Shown here: positions 1-8,832 of the stretch, one piece after another | How positions within the stretch are numbered: position 1 is the first letter of the stretch | Layout: each line of letters starts with the position of its first letter | DNA from: Flavobacterium sp. JAD_PAG50586_2 | GTDB lineage: Bacteria > Bacteroidota > Bacteroidia > Flavobacteriales > Flavobacteriaceae | Direction: 5' to 3' | DNA length: 64,000 bases | Assembly: GCA_023213215.1 (NCBI GenBank) | Contig: CP096136.1 | Span: 2,914,001 to 2,978,000 of the forward strand | Translations under genes and position numbers: made by a program | Notes under the pieces: generated by a model | What the model was told of the DNA's origin: nothing | Seen by the model: the letters and a program-made list of their open reading frames with translations, nothing else | The model's database searches: none

Positions 1-1
1 G

Positions 2-904
2 GGTATCATTACCCAAAATGGTGAAACTATTTCGGCAAATAAACTCATTCTGGCCACAGGACATTCAGCTCGTGATATTTTTGAATTATTGGATAAAAAG
101 AAAATCCTTATTGAAGCCAAACCTTTCGCACTAGGCGTGCGTGCGGAACATCCTCAGGAATTGATTGACAGAATCCAATACAGCTGTGATTTTCGCGGAG
201 AACATTTACCGCCTGCACCTTATTCCATCGTGAAACAGGTTAACGGTCGCGGAATGTATTCTTTCTGTATGTGTCCCGGAGGCGTAATTGCTCCTTGTGC
301 TACAAGTCCAGGAGAAGTTGTAACTAATGGCTGGTCACCATCTAAACGAGATCAGGCAACGGCAAATTCCGGAATTGTAGTCGAATTAAAACTCGAGGAT
401 TTCAAACCTTTTGCCAAATTTGGAGCGTTGGCCGGAATGGAATTCCAGAAAAGTATCGAACAGAAAGCCTGGCATTTGGCCGGAGGCTCGAGCGTAAGCG
501 AACTGGCGAAGCAAACACAACGTGTTCCGGCACAAAGAATGATTGATTTTACTCAAGGCAAAGTTTCAGCATCGATTCCAAAAACTTCTTATGTTCCGGG
601 AACAACCTCTGTAGAAATGGGGCAGGTTTTCCCCGGATTCTTATCCCAAATCATGCGAGAAGGTTTTAACGAATTCGGGAAATCAATGCGCGGTTACCTA
701 ACCAACGAAGCCATCCTTCATGCTCCGGAAAGCCGAACTTCATCGCCAGTTCGGATTCCAAGGGATAATTTTACCTTAGAACATCCCCAAATCAAAGGCC
801 TATATCCTTGTGGAGAAGGTGCTGGGTTCGCAGGTGGGATCATTTCAGCCGCCATCGATGGTGAAAAATGCGCGCTGAAAATTGCCGAAAGTTTGGCAAA
901 ATAA
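2..904 (+). CDS. FAD-dependent dehydrogenase (COG2509-like), C-terminal part
   Basis: The reading frame is already open at the left edge, so the N-terminus with the dinucleotide-binding motif is missing. An in-frame TTG at 89 is not a credible start. The visible part begins with KLILATGHSARD, a typical FAD-oxidoreductase segment. It continues with FCMCPGGVIAPCATSPGEVV and ends with GLYPCGEGAGFAGGIISAA, the C-terminal FAD-contacting glycine-rich segment of this family. The family consists of uncharacterised FAD-dependent dehydrogenases common in Bacteroidetes; the substrate is unknown. No operon partner is visible. Family assignment is from motif recognition only. Confidence 0.8.
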   Translation, partial: GIITQNGETISANKLILATGHSARDIFELLDKKKILIEAKPFALGVRAEHPQELIDRIQYSCDFRGEHLPPAPYSIVKQVNGRGMYSFCMCPGGVIAPCATSPGEVVTNGWSPSKRDQATANSGIVVELKLEDFKPFAKFGALAGMEFQKSIEQKAWHLAGGSSVSELAKQTQRVPAQRMIDFTQGKVSASIPKTSYVPGTTSVEMGQVFPGFLSQIMREGFNEFGKSMRGYLTNEAILHAPESRTSSPVRIPRDNFTLEHPQIKGLYPCGEGAGFAGGIISAAIDGEKCALKIAESLAK

Positions 905-988
905 ATTATATTTCATTTTTATTTAAAAGAAAAAGTAGGGTGGTGTGTTTTTGCGTTGTCTTACTTTAAAACTCTAAATATAAATAAG

Positions 989-2182
989 ATGAAAAAAGTT
1001 AAAATTTTATTATTGTTTCTGTTGGTTACAGCGACAACTTTCTATTCCTGTACAGACAATAACCCTGTAGAAAATGAGGCAGTCGCTTCTAAAAGCATTG
1101 CGTTGAGAACTACGCTTAATGCGGTTAAGAAAGCAAATAATGCTTCAGGAAAGGTAACACTCACAACACAAGACCAGGCTTTTTGTTTCAATTTTGTTTA
1201 TCCAATTACGCTTTCTTACAACAACGGGACTCAAATTACCGTAGCCAATTTTGAAGGTTTGTTGGAAATTTTGGTTAACGAAAATAACGATTTATATATC
1301 GACGGAATTGTATTTCCTTTCCAGGTACAACAGGAAGGTACTATTACTACCATAGATAACGAAGCCGAATTTTTTGCCTTGCTTCAGGATTGTGATACCA
1401 TCCAGACGGTAAATGATTTTGCGTTCGACTTTAGTTGTTATAGCATTGTTTTTCCTATACAGATTATCAATGCCGATTGGGAAACAGTAACAATTACTAC
1501 TCAGGCACAATTGATGCAATACATCTCAACGTCTACAGGAACCAGTAATTACCAGCTTAATTTGGTTTTCCCATTTAGTGTAACACAGAACAACCAAACC
1601 ATTGTAATTAACGATATTTATGAGTTCTTCGAGTTAAATAATGAATGCAACCCTTCTTCCGATTGCTTGTGTGACTTGGTTTATGACCCAGTTTGCGTAT
1701 GGACTCCAACCGGAGTTGTACAATATGCTAATTCTTGTTTTGCTGAATGCGATGGATTTACTCAGAATGATTTTTTTGATTGCAACAGTTCCTGTATTTG
1801 CCCAACCGACATTAATCCGGTTTGCGTACAGACCGCGACAGGAATCGTTCAGTTTGACAACGCATGCCGTGCAGAGTGTGAGGGATTTACATCGGCTGAT
1901 TTTGTAAGCTGTGATGGAACTACCAATCCAATAAATTTCGGTACTGGTTTAGGAAATTGTTTTACTGTTAGCTTTCCCGTTCAAGTTCAGCATGAAGGAG
2001 CTTTAGTAACCGCCAATAACAATACAGAATTGCTGCAATATTATAATCCATCATGGTCAAGTATTCCACCTTTGGTTTATCCTGTATCGGTAACTTTTTT
2101 AAATGGTACACCAACAGGTATGAATGTAACCATTACCAGTCAAGCTGGTTTTGAAGCAGCGATTGCTAACAATTGTAATTAA
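989..2182 (+). CDS. Lipoprotein with two Kazal-like domains
   Basis: I start at ATG 989 rather than the upstream TTG because it gives a clean lipoprotein signal (MKKVKILLLFLL, lipobox FYSC). About 397 residues. The N-terminal half has two or three imperfect repeats of about 80 residues around a (V/I)(F/Y)P(I/V/F) core, each ending in a Cys. The middle has two tandem cysteine-rich units. Each reads C-x-C, then PVCV, then an Asn before a Cys, then AEC(D/E)GF and a final Cys, which matches the Kazal serine-protease inhibitor fold. One more 80-residue repeat closes the protein. Kazal domains inhibit serine proteases; that role here is inference. It lies just upstream of an ECF sigma operon on the same strand, but I see no shared promoter. 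Confidence 0.75.
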   Translation: MKKVKILLLFLLVTATTFYSCTDNNPVENEAVASKSIALRTTLNAVKKANNASGKVTLTTQDQAFCFNFVYPITLSYNNGTQITVANFEGLLEILVNENNDLYIDGIVFPFQVQQEGTITTIDNEAEFFALLQDCDTIQTVNDFAFDFSCYSIVFPIQIINADWETVTITTQAQLMQYISTSTGTSNYQLNLVFPFSVTQNNQTIVINDIYEFFELNNECNPSSDCLCDLVYDPVCVWTPTGVVQYANSCFAECDGFTQNDFFDCNSSCICPTDINPVCVQTATGIVQFDNACRAECEGFTSADFVSCDGTTNPINFGTGLGNCFTVSFPVQVQHEGALVTANNNTELLQYYNPSWSSIPPLVYPVSVTFLNGTPTGMNVTITSQAGFEAAIANNCN

Positions 2183-2261
2183 TATGAATCAGAGAAAATA
2201 AAAGTTAATTAAGTTTTGTTACCACATGTCTTTCAATAGGCGTGTGGTAATAAATTTTAGG

Positions 2262-2792
2262 ATGGATAATCAAAAAGAAAAAGAAACTACAGTCTGTTTA
2301 TGCTCGGAACCCATTTTTAAATCGGTTTTTGAAGCAAACTTTAAGCTGTTAAGAAATTTTCTGATTTATAAATTTAGGGATATTGAAAGGGCAGAAGATG
2401 TAGCACAGAATGCCTTTGTCAAACTCTGGGAAAATTGTGGCACGCTAAAACCCGAACAGGCAAAAAGTTTTTTGTATACTACAGCCATCAGGCTTTCGCT
2501 AAACAACATAAAGCACGATAAGGTTGTCTCTAATTTTGAAATTAAATCAAAACCAAAAGCAAGCCATCAGGAATCGCCAGAGTTTTTGTTAGAGGAAACC
2601 GAATTGAAAATCAGATTGGAAAAAGCCATTAACGAATTGCCCGAAAAACAACGAACCGTTTTTTTGATGAACCGATTCGACAATCAAACCTACACCGAAA
2701 TTGCTGCAGTTTTGGAACTATCGGTAAAAGCAGTAGAAAAAAGAATGCACCAGGCTTTGCTCTCACTAAGGAAAGTGGTGAAAAATGTTTAA
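2262..2792 (+). CDS. ECF-type RNA polymerase sigma-70 factor
   Basis: About 176 residues from ATG 2262; an ATG at 2226 would add 12 residues of no obvious sigma character. Region 2 is recognisable as FLIYKFRDIERAEDVAQNAF followed by VKLWEN. Region 4 is LPEKQRTVFLMNRFDNQTYT followed by EIAAVLELSVKAVEKRM, a helix-turn-helix for -35 recognition. The linker is short and no extra domain is present, as in FecI-like extracytoplasmic-function sigma factors. The next two genes encode a FecR-type anti-sigma factor and a TonB-dependent receptor. This is the standard cell-surface signalling cassette, in which ligand binding at the receptor releases the sigma factor to transcribe its own cluster. Confidence 0.93.
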   Translation: MDNQKEKETTVCLCSEPIFKSVFEANFKLLRNFLIYKFRDIERAEDVAQNAFVKLWENCGTLKPEQAKSFLYTTAIRLSLNNIKHDKVVSNFEIKSKPKASHQESPEFLLEETELKIRLEKAINELPEKQRTVFLMNRFDNQTYTEIAAVLELSVKAVEKRMHQALLSLRKVVKNV

Positions 2793-2811
2793 AAGTGAAA
2801 AATGATGTATC

Positions 2812-3717
2812 ATGGAAAATGAAAACGAAACATATTTAGCGGATTGGTTAGCCGATAAAATTTCCGACGAGCAATTAAAGAAATTAGTAACTGAAGAAGC
2901 TTTTCTTGATTTTCAGCAACTGAAAAATACTGTGGAAAATTTTACGGTTTCTAATCCCGATTTGGATAAAAATTTCGAAGCGGTCAAACAGAAGTTTCAC
3001 GTAAAAAAAGCAAAAAAAAGAGTAAAGGTTTTCCCTCTTTGGCGCTACTCTGCAATTGCTGCAACATTCCTTTTGCTTTTCGGATTGTATCAATCATTCC
3101 ATTTTTCGAATACCAATGTTACCGGATTTGGAGTTTCCAAAAATGTAACCTTACCGGATAATTCTATAGTAACATTAAACGCGAAATCAAAATTATCGTA
3201 TCCTAATCTGTTCCAAATTAACAGAACTTTGAGTCTCGAAGGAGAAGCGTATTTTGAAGTGGAAAAAGGAAGCACTTTTACAGTAGAAACCGCATTGGGT
3301 TGTGTGAAGGTTTTGGGAACCAAATTCAATGTGAATGCTTATGAAGATTATTTTGAGGTAATTTGTTATGAAGGAAAGGTAAGTGTAGCCTCCAAAGGGC
3401 AAATTGTTATCATAACTCCTTCAGAAAGTATACGGTTCTACGACCATACTTCCGAAAACTTTGCAGATAATACCAATCAAAAACCGCAGTGGCTAACGGG
3501 TGAATCAGATTTTAGGAACGTTCCGTTTAAGTATGTGATAGATCAATTTAAAAAACAATATGATGTTGTCATTGCATTTCCAAAAACAGCCGAAAACGTA
3601 AAATTCACGGGAACCTTTACCCATAAAAACATCGAAACCGCATTACAGTCGATTTGTATTCCGTTGCAACTGAAATACAGAAAAGATAGTTCAGGAAAAA
3701 TTATCATCTCAGAATGA
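2812..3717 (+). CDS. FecR-family anti-sigma factor
   Basis: 301 residues. A cytoplasmic N-terminal segment of about 75 residues should bind the sigma factor. One membrane segment follows around residues 80-97 (YSAIAATFLLLFGLYQSF). Then comes the periplasmic FecR domain (VTLPDNSIVTLNAKSKLSYP, then LEGEAYFEVEKGS and VLGTKFNVNAY), and a C-terminal DUF4974-like domain (DFRNVPFKYVIDQFKKQYDV). This domain order is the Bacteroidetes norm. The gene starts 19 bases after the sigma gene and its last codons overlap the receptor gene by four bases, so the three are clearly one operon. The role, holding the sigma factor until the receptor signals, is inferred from the family. Confidence 0.93.
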   Translation: MENENETYLADWLADKISDEQLKKLVTEEAFLDFQQLKNTVENFTVSNPDLDKNFEAVKQKFHVKKAKKRVKVFPLWRYSAIAATFLLLFGLYQSFHFSNTNVTGFGVSKNVTLPDNSIVTLNAKSKLSYPNLFQINRTLSLEGEAYFEVEKGSTFTVETALGCVKVLGTKFNVNAYEDYFEVICYEGKVSVASKGQIVIITPSESIRFYDHTSENFADNTNQKPQWLTGESDFRNVPFKYVIDQFKKQYDVVIAFPKTAENVKFTGTFTHKNIETALQSICIPLQLKYRKDSSGKIIISE

Positions 3718-6011
3718 AATACGGCCTTTCACTCTTTTTAGCGATTGTATTTATCCAAATATCATGGTCACAAAAAAGTGAAAAGCGAACTTTTGTCTAT
3801 ACTGCCGTAAAAATAGAAAAAGTACTTTCGGATGTTGAAGAAAAGTTTGATGTCAAATATTCCTATGTAGACAGTATAACTTCCGGAAAGGAAATTACGT
3901 TGCCTAAAGCGCTTTATTCCTTAGATGAAATCAATACTAAAATAACGAAACAAACGGGTTTCAGGATTGTAAAAATTGACAGTCGGTTTTATTCTGTTGT
4001 TCAGGATACTGAAGCTATTTCAATCAAAACAATTACGTTAGATGATGTTATTGTAGAAAGCTTTCTGGCTAAAGGAATCAATAAAACAAGCGAGAAAGTT
4101 GTCTTATATCCGCAGAAAGTCCAAACTCTTCCCGGAGTTACTGATGCTGATATTTTGCTGACGCTGCAACAATTGCCCGGCGTTAAAAGTCCGAATGAAA
4201 CAGCAAGCGGATTGCATGTGCGCGGAAGTACATCCGACCAAAATCTAATCTTGTGGAACGGTATTAGATTATATCATCCGGGACATTTGTTTGGGATGAT
4301 TTCGGGTATTAATCCAAATGTAGAACAAACGGTTAATTATTACAATAAGGCTGTAAACCCCAAATTCGGCGAACGCATTTCGAGTGTGATTGACATCAGG
4401 ACTTCCGATAAAATCACAGATAAAACTAAAATAAACGGTGGCATTAACGGTTTGAACGCCGATTTATATGCGCAGACTTCCCTAATTAAAGGCAAATTAG
4501 GTATACAGTTATCAGGAAGGAAATCGTTTACCGAATGGCTGCAGACACCGACTTTCAATCAATTGGCCAGGAAAGTTTTCCAGAATACCAATTTCAGCGA
4601 TTTTAACAGCCAAAACCAATTTGGTTTCCAGGATTATTCGGCCAAGCTGAATTACAAGCCTAATTCAAATTCAGAGTTATCGTTAACCGGATTGTGGATT
4701 GATAACAATCTAGATTTCAAAAATAAAAATTCGGATGCCACCATTAATAGTCAGGACATGGCGATTTCTAATTTTGGCTTCAGCCTAAACTGGTTCCAAA
4801 AATACAGCCAGCGATTGCAACAGAAACTATTGCTTTTTTATTCTTCTTACGATTTTGAATACGAAAAAATACAGCAGTATTCAGCATCAGAATTCGAAGG
4901 CTTTAAAAAGCTGAACCATGTTATAGATTCGGGAATGGAATTGAATTTTTCCTTCTCTGTAAATGAAAAACTGCATTGGGATTTCGGCTATCAGCTTTTT
5001 GGGAATGACGTTTCGCATTTGTTCAACAGTTACAATCAGAACCTCGGTGTTATTTTGGATTTGAGGCATAATTACAATGTAACGCAAGTTGGCTATTCAT
5101 TTTTGAAATATGATTATCAGAAGTGGAATTTTCAGGCAGGTGTGCGCTATAATTACTATAGCCAACTAGAATCCAATAGTTTTGAGCCCAGGATTATGGT
5201 ACAGAGAAAGTTTACCGATTCCTTTATCTGGCAGGTTTCCTATGAAGGGAAAAGCCAGGTTTCGAGCCAGATTCGGGAAGATTTTGCCAATGATCTGAGC
5301 TTAGAAAATTATGTTTGGGTGTCAGCTGCAAAACGTTCTTATCCAATCCAGAGAGCGAATCAATATACAACTGGGTTTATCTATAAAAAGAATTCCTGGC
5401 TGTTGGATGTTGATGGGTATTTCAAAACCATTTCAGGCATCACTTCGTTTACGTTCGACTTCCAGAATCAATACGATTTGAATATCCAAAAAGGAAAAGG
5501 TTTTACGAAAGGCGTGGATGTTTTGCTTCAGAAAAGTGCAGCAAGCTGGCGTGCCTGGATGACGTATACTTTTGAGGATTCCCAAAATAAATTTGATGCC
5601 ATTAACCAAAATGAGTACTTCAGGACCAATTCCAATATCAAGCATGCACTCAATTTTTCACTTTATAAGAAATGGGGAAATTACAATCTGGCATTGGGTT
5701 GGTTTTGGCATACAGGAAAACCTTATAGTTCGATAAACGATGATGGAGAAATGGTTTCATATAACTCAGAAACACTTCCAAATTATCATCGTTTGGATGT
5801 TTCCGGATTTTATCAATTCCAGGATAGCAAAGACAGGCAATACAAAATAGGTGTTTCAATATACAATCTTTACAATCGCCAGAAAGTAATAAGCAAGGAA
5901 TTGGAACGGGATTTTGCTGAAATAGGCGATTTTTTGACCCCAAAATATAGTGTGCAGAATTATTATTCTTTGGGAATTACACCCAACATTTTCTTCAGGC
6001 TTAGTTTTTAA
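3714..6011 (+). CDS. TonB-dependent outer-membrane receptor with N-terminal STN signalling domain
   Basis: 765 residues with a signal peptide (MKYGLSLFLAIVFIQISWSQ). Residues about 32-96 form a secretin/TonB N-terminal (STN) domain, the part that contacts FecR-type anti-sigma factors. The plug follows at about 110-225 (LPGVTDADILLTLQQLPGVK, then GLHVRGSTSDQNLILWNGI). The rest is a beta-barrel ending in LGITPNIFFRLSF with a terminal aromatic residue. There is no carboxypeptidase-like domain of the SusC type, so this looks like a FecA-style transducer. The ligand cannot be told from sequence; no siderophore or glycan genes are adjacent. The start overlaps the fecR stop (ATGA). Confidence 0.93.
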   Translation: MKYGLSLFLAIVFIQISWSQKSEKRTFVYTAVKIEKVLSDVEEKFDVKYSYVDSITSGKEITLPKALYSLDEINTKITKQTGFRIVKIDSRFYSVVQDTEAISIKTITLDDVIVESFLAKGINKTSEKVVLYPQKVQTLPGVTDADILLTLQQLPGVKSPNETASGLHVRGSTSDQNLILWNGIRLYHPGHLFGMISGINPNVEQTVNYYNKAVNPKFGERISSVIDIRTSDKITDKTKINGGINGLNADLYAQTSLIKGKLGIQLSGRKSFTEWLQTPTFNQLARKVFQNTNFSDFNSQNQFGFQDYSAKLNYKPNSNSELSLTGLWIDNNLDFKNKNSDATINSQDMAISNFGFSLNWFQKYSQRLQQKLLLFYSSYDFEYEKIQQYSASEFEGFKKLNHVIDSGMELNFSFSVNEKLHWDFGYQLFGNDVSHLFNSYNQNLGVILDLRHNYNVTQVGYSFLKYDYQKWNFQAGVRYNYYSQLESNSFEPRIMVQRKFTDSFIWQVSYEGKSQVSSQIREDFANDLSLENYVWVSAAKRSYPIQRANQYTTGFIYKKNSWLLDVDGYFKTISGITSFTFDFQNQYDLNIQKGKGFTKGVDVLLQKSAASWRAWMTYTFEDSQNKFDAINQNEYFRTNSNIKHALNFSLYKKWGNYNLALGWFWHTGKPYSSINDDGEMVSYNSETLPNYHRLDVSGFYQFQDSKDRQYKIGVSIYNLYNRQKVISKELERDFAEIGDFLTPKYSVQNYYSLGITPNIFFRLSF

Positions 6012-6018
6012 ATAAAAA

Positions 6019-6042
6019 AACCGCTCATTCTCACAAGCGGTT
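6019..6042. terminator. Bidirectional terminator between receptor gene and msrBA
   Basis: AACCGCT at 6019-6025 pairs with AGCGGTT at 6036-6042 around a 10-base loop. An A-run precedes the left arm, which serves as the U-tract for the minus-strand msr transcript. It sits between two convergent genes. Confidence 0.7.
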
Positions 6043-6057
6043 CTTCCGAATTAATAA

Positions 6058-7164
6058 TTATTTCTTTTTCAACCTGTCCTTAAAAACCTTCTCAAATTTT
6101 TCCAGTTTCGGCTGGATTACCATCTCGCAATACGGTTGATTTTTATTGTTCTGATAATAGTTTTGATGGTAATCTTTTGCTTTATAAAAAGCCTCAAATG
6201 GTTCTAAGGTCGTTACAATCTTACTGCTGTAAACACTATTCGAGTTTAGCTCCGCAATAATATTTTCAGCAGCTTTTTTCTGTTCTTCATTCTTGTAGAA
6301 AATCACTGATCGGTATTGTGTCCCAACATCTGCGCCCTGACGGTTCAAAGTTGTTGGGTCGTGAACAGTAAAAAACACTTTAAAGATTTCATCCAGATTG
6401 GTTTTGGTCTTGTCATAAGTGATTTCCACAACTTCAGCAGCACCAGTCGTTCCGGTACAAACTTCTTCATAACTTGGGTTGGCAACCTTTCCGCCGGCAA
6501 ATCCCGAAACTACTTTTTCAACACCGTCTAAGTTTTCATATACAGCTTCCACACACCAATAGCATCCACCACCAAGAACTATTGTTTCTAGATTGGCTTT
6601 ATTATTTTGAGCTACAGTTCCATCAGGAACAAAATCTAATGAAATGGCATTCATGCAATACCTTTTGCCTGTTGGTTCCGGACCGTCATCAAATAAGTGG
6701 CCCAAGTGGCTGTTACATCTTCCGCAAAGCGCTTCAATACGCTGCATTCCGAATGAATTATCTTTCTCAAAGACCACACTGTTTTTATTTTCCTGTTCAA
6801 AGAAACTTGGCCAGCCACAGCTGCTTGTAAACTTTTGATTGGATCTGAAAAGTTTCAATCCGCAGGCCGCACAATAATAAGTTCCTTTCGTTTCAGAATT
6901 CCACATCGTTCCGGTAAAAGCTCTTTCGGTATTGGCTTCACGCGCAACAGCATATAAATCTGGAGATAAGACCTTTTTCCATTCAGCATCTGATATATTC
7001 AGTTTGGTAGTGTCAGTATTAGAATAATAAGGATTTTCAGGTTTTGAAATTACGTTTTCCATAGTTTTGTTTTGTGTCGTGTTTTGTTTATTATTGGATT
7101 GTCCACAGGCAGTCATCATGAATAGTGGAAGTAAAAATAAGAAGTTAAAAATTGATTTTCGCAT
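6058..7164 (-). CDS. msrBA: Bifunctional peptide-methionine sulfoxide reductase MsrB-MsrA, lipoprotein
   Basis: 368 residues with a lipoprotein signal ending in TACG, so it is membrane-anchored outside the cytoplasm. The MsrB domain comes first (about 55-180). It has the two zinc CxxC pairs (CAAC and CGRC), SCGWPSF, and the catalytic Cys in GKRYCMNAISLDF. The MsrA domain follows (about 190-345) with catalytic GGGCYWC and VSGFAGG. MsrA reduces the S and MsrB the R epimer of methionine sulfoxide, so together they repair oxidised envelope proteins. The B-then-A order is one of the two known fusion orders. It is monocistronic, with its own promoter and a terminator at the 3' side. Confidence 0.95.
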   Translation of the reverse strand: MRKSIFNFLFLLPLFMMTACGQSNNKQNTTQNKTMENVISKPENPYYSNTDTTKLNISDAEWKKVLSPDLYAVAREANTERAFTGTMWNSETKGTYYCAACGLKLFRSNQKFTSSCGWPSFFEQENKNSVVFEKDNSFGMQRIEALCGRCNSHLGHLFDDGPEPTGKRYCMNAISLDFVPDGTVAQNNKANLETIVLGGGCYWCVEAVYENLDGVEKVVSGFAGGKVANPSYEEVCTGTTGAAEVVEITYDKTKTNLDEIFKVFFTVHDPTTLNRQGADVGTQYRSVIFYKNEEQKKAAENIIAELNSNSVYSSKIVTTLEPFEAFYKAKDYHQNYYQNNKNQPYCEMVIQPKLEKFEKVFKDRLKKK

Positions 7165-7187
7165 ATCGTATTTGTTTTAATCTAGTG

Positions 7188-7216
7188 CAAATTTACGCTT
7201 CATATACGAGCTACAA
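7188..7216 (-). promoter_or_regulatory. Promoter of msrBA (Bacteroidetes type)
   Basis: Read on the minus strand, TAAATTTG occupies 7195-7188. A TTG lies at 7216-7214, 18 bases upstream, matching the TTG-N17-19-TAnnTTTG pattern. The -7 box is 23 bases upstream of the start codon. Confidence 0.6.
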
Positions 7217-7280
7217 TGTCGGATAGATTACAAATTGCCTTGTTTTAAGGAAAGTTTAACGGTTGTTCAAATCCTGTATT

Positions 7281-7310
7281 TTTGAAGCCTTGTTTTTTTT
7301 CGTACTTTTG
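7281..7310 (+). promoter_or_regulatory. Promoter of idi
   Basis: TTTG at 7281-7284 and TACTTTTG at 7303-7310 are 18 bases apart, the Bacteroidetes housekeeping promoter form. The -7 box lies 17 bases before the ATG. Confidence 0.6.
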
Positions 7311-7327
7311 AATCATTAATAAATGCT

Positions 7328-7855
7328 ATGATTGAAGAAAAAGTAATCCTGGTTAACGAGCAGGATGAGCCTATTGGTTTGATGAACAAACTCGAAGCAC
7401 ATGAAAAAGCCATTTTGCATCGTGCATTTTCGGTTTTTGTATTGAACAGGAATAACGAAATCATGTTACAGCAACGGGCACATCACAAATACCATTCACC
7501 TTTATTATGGACCAATACTTGCTGCAGCCATCAGCGCGATGGTGAAACGAATATCCAGGCAGGAACACGTCGTCTGTATGAAGAAATGGGTTTTAAAACC
7601 GAACTCAAAGAACTTTTTCATTTCATCTATAAAGCGCCTTTCGATAATGGTTTGACCGAACACGAATTAGACCACGTAATGATTGGCTATTATGATGACA
7701 AACCAATTATCAATCCCGAAGAAGTCGAAAGCTGGAAATGGATGAAAATAGAAGATGTAAAAACCGATATGCTTCAAAATCCAAATCTATATACCGTTTG
7801 GTTCAAAATTATTTTTGATGAGTTTTATCACTATCTGGAAGATCATAAACTATGA
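7328..7855 (+). CDS. idi: Isopentenyl-diphosphate delta-isomerase, type I
   Basis: 175 residues, the usual length. It interconverts isopentenyl and dimethylallyl diphosphate in isoprenoid synthesis and is cytoplasmic. The Nudix-like fold shows the catalytic Cys region (LLWTNTCCSHQRDGE), the metal-binding EE in RRLYEEMGF, and the catalytic Glu region (TEHELDHVM). The next genes on the strand are a pterin synthase and a peroxiredoxin, with a 99-base repeat-bearing gap first, so it is probably transcribed on its own. Confidence 0.95.
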   Translation: MIEEKVILVNEQDEPIGLMNKLEAHEKAILHRAFSVFVLNRNNEIMLQQRAHHKYHSPLLWTNTCCSHQRDGETNIQAGTRRLYEEMGFKTELKELFHFIYKAPFDNGLTEHELDHVMIGYYDDKPIINPEEVESWKWMKIEDVKTDMLQNPNLYTVWFKIIFDEFYHYLEDHKL

Positions 7856-7856
7856 A

Positions 7857-7946
7857 TAAGCCTAAAGCTTTTAGCAGTGAGCTATTAGCAAAATTTAATA
7901 TTAAAATGAAAGCTTAAAGCTAAAGGCTGTCAGCTAATTGCTAAAA
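7857..7946. repeat. Imperfect inverted repeat rich in AGCT/TAGC words
   Basis: The idi-queD gap is built from repeats of TTTTAGC, AGCTTAAAGC and close variants. The left side (TTTTAGCAGTGAGCTATTAG, from 7869) is roughly the reverse complement of the right side (CAGCTAATTGCTAAAA, 7931-7946). It looks like a non-coding intergenic repeat that could fold into a hairpin. No ORF is present. Confidence 0.5.
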
Positions 7947-7954
7947 AGAACACC

Positions 7955-8365
7955 ATGAGAGTAACCGTTTCACGAAAAGCACATTTCAACGCCGCCCATA
8001 GATTATACCGAAAAGACTGGTCGAATGAACAAAACGATACCGTTTTCGGCAAATGCAACAATCCTAATTTCCACGGACATAATTACGAATTATCCGTCTC
8101 TGTTACAGGTGAAATTGATCCGGAAACCGGTTATGTTATCGATACTAAAATCCTATCTGACCTAATCAAACTGCATATTGAAGATGCATTCGATCATAAA
8201 AACCTAAACCTTGACGTTCCCGAATTTGCCGATCTAAATCCAACCGCGGAAAATATCGTTGTGCTTATCTGGCAAAAACTCAGGAAACACATTCAAGACA
8301 ACATGGATTTGGAAGTGGTATTATACGAAACGCCAAGAAATTCAGTAACCTTCAACGGAAAATAA
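7955..8365 (+). CDS. queD: 6-carboxytetrahydropterin synthase / 6-pyruvoyltetrahydropterin synthase family (QueD-like)
   Basis: 136 residues of the T-fold pterin synthase family. Zinc-binding histidines are visible in HFNAAH and HGHNYE. The catalytic Cys lies in FGKCNNPNFHGHNY, and the pterin-anchoring Glu in VVLYETPRNSV. QueD converts dihydroneopterin triphosphate to 6-carboxytetrahydropterin in queuosine synthesis, while PTPS makes 6-pyruvoyltetrahydropterin. The sequence alone does not separate these, though QueD is the usual bacterial role. No other queuosine gene is nearby. The stop overlaps the start of the peroxiredoxin gene by one base (TAATG), so they are probably co-translated. Confidence 0.88.
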   Translation: MRVTVSRKAHFNAAHRLYRKDWSNEQNDTVFGKCNNPNFHGHNYELSVSVTGEIDPETGYVIDTKILSDLIKLHIEDAFDHKNLNLDVPEFADLNPTAENIVVLIWQKLRKHIQDNMDLEVVLYETPRNSVTFNGK

Positions 8366-8817
8366 TGGCAGTAAAAGTAGGAGATAAGGTTCCCGAATTT
8401 TCAGGTATTGATACAAATGGCAATTTATTTGAAAGCAATTCCCTTATCGGGAAAAAACCGTTTGTAATTTATTTTTATCCAAAAGACAACACCAGAGTCT
8501 GCACCGAACAAGCCTGTTCGTTTCGCGATCAGTATGAAGATTTTAAAAGTTTAGGGGCAGAAGTTATTGGCGTAAGCAGCGATTCCCTAAAATCACACCA
8601 AAAATTTACAGCGCAACACCATCTGCCTTTTATATTGCTCTCCGATGCGGATAAAAAGTTGCGAAAACTATTTGGTGTTCCGAATGATATATTGGGTTTA
8701 ATTCCAGGCAGAGTTACTTATGTTATCAATAAAGAAGGAATCATACAGTTGGTTTTCAATAATATGTCGGGTAAAATACATATCGATAAAGCACTTGAAA
8801 TCCTAAAGAGCATTTAA
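8365..8817 (+). CDS. bcp: Thioredoxin-dependent peroxiredoxin (Bcp/PrxQ family)
   Basis: 150 residues. The active-site region reads PKDNTRVCTEQACSFRD. The peroxidatic Cys is residue 46 and the resolving Cys is five residues later, the PrxQ arrangement. The usual Gly just before the peroxidatic Cys is Val here, a mild departure. The PxxxTxxC signature and the thioredoxin fold region (VIGVSSDSLKSHQKF) are intact. It reduces hydrogen peroxide and organic hydroperoxides using thioredoxin. It is translationally coupled to the queD-like gene upstream, and manA follows after 15 bases. Confidence 0.92.
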   Translation: MAVKVGDKVPEFSGIDTNGNLFESNSLIGKKPFVIYFYPKDNTRVCTEQACSFRDQYEDFKSLGAEVIGVSSDSLKSHQKFTAQHHLPFILLSDADKKLRKLFGVPNDILGLIPGRVTYVINKEGIIQLVFNNMSGKIHIDKALEILKSI

Positions 8818-8832
8818 ATTCAATCTACTATT

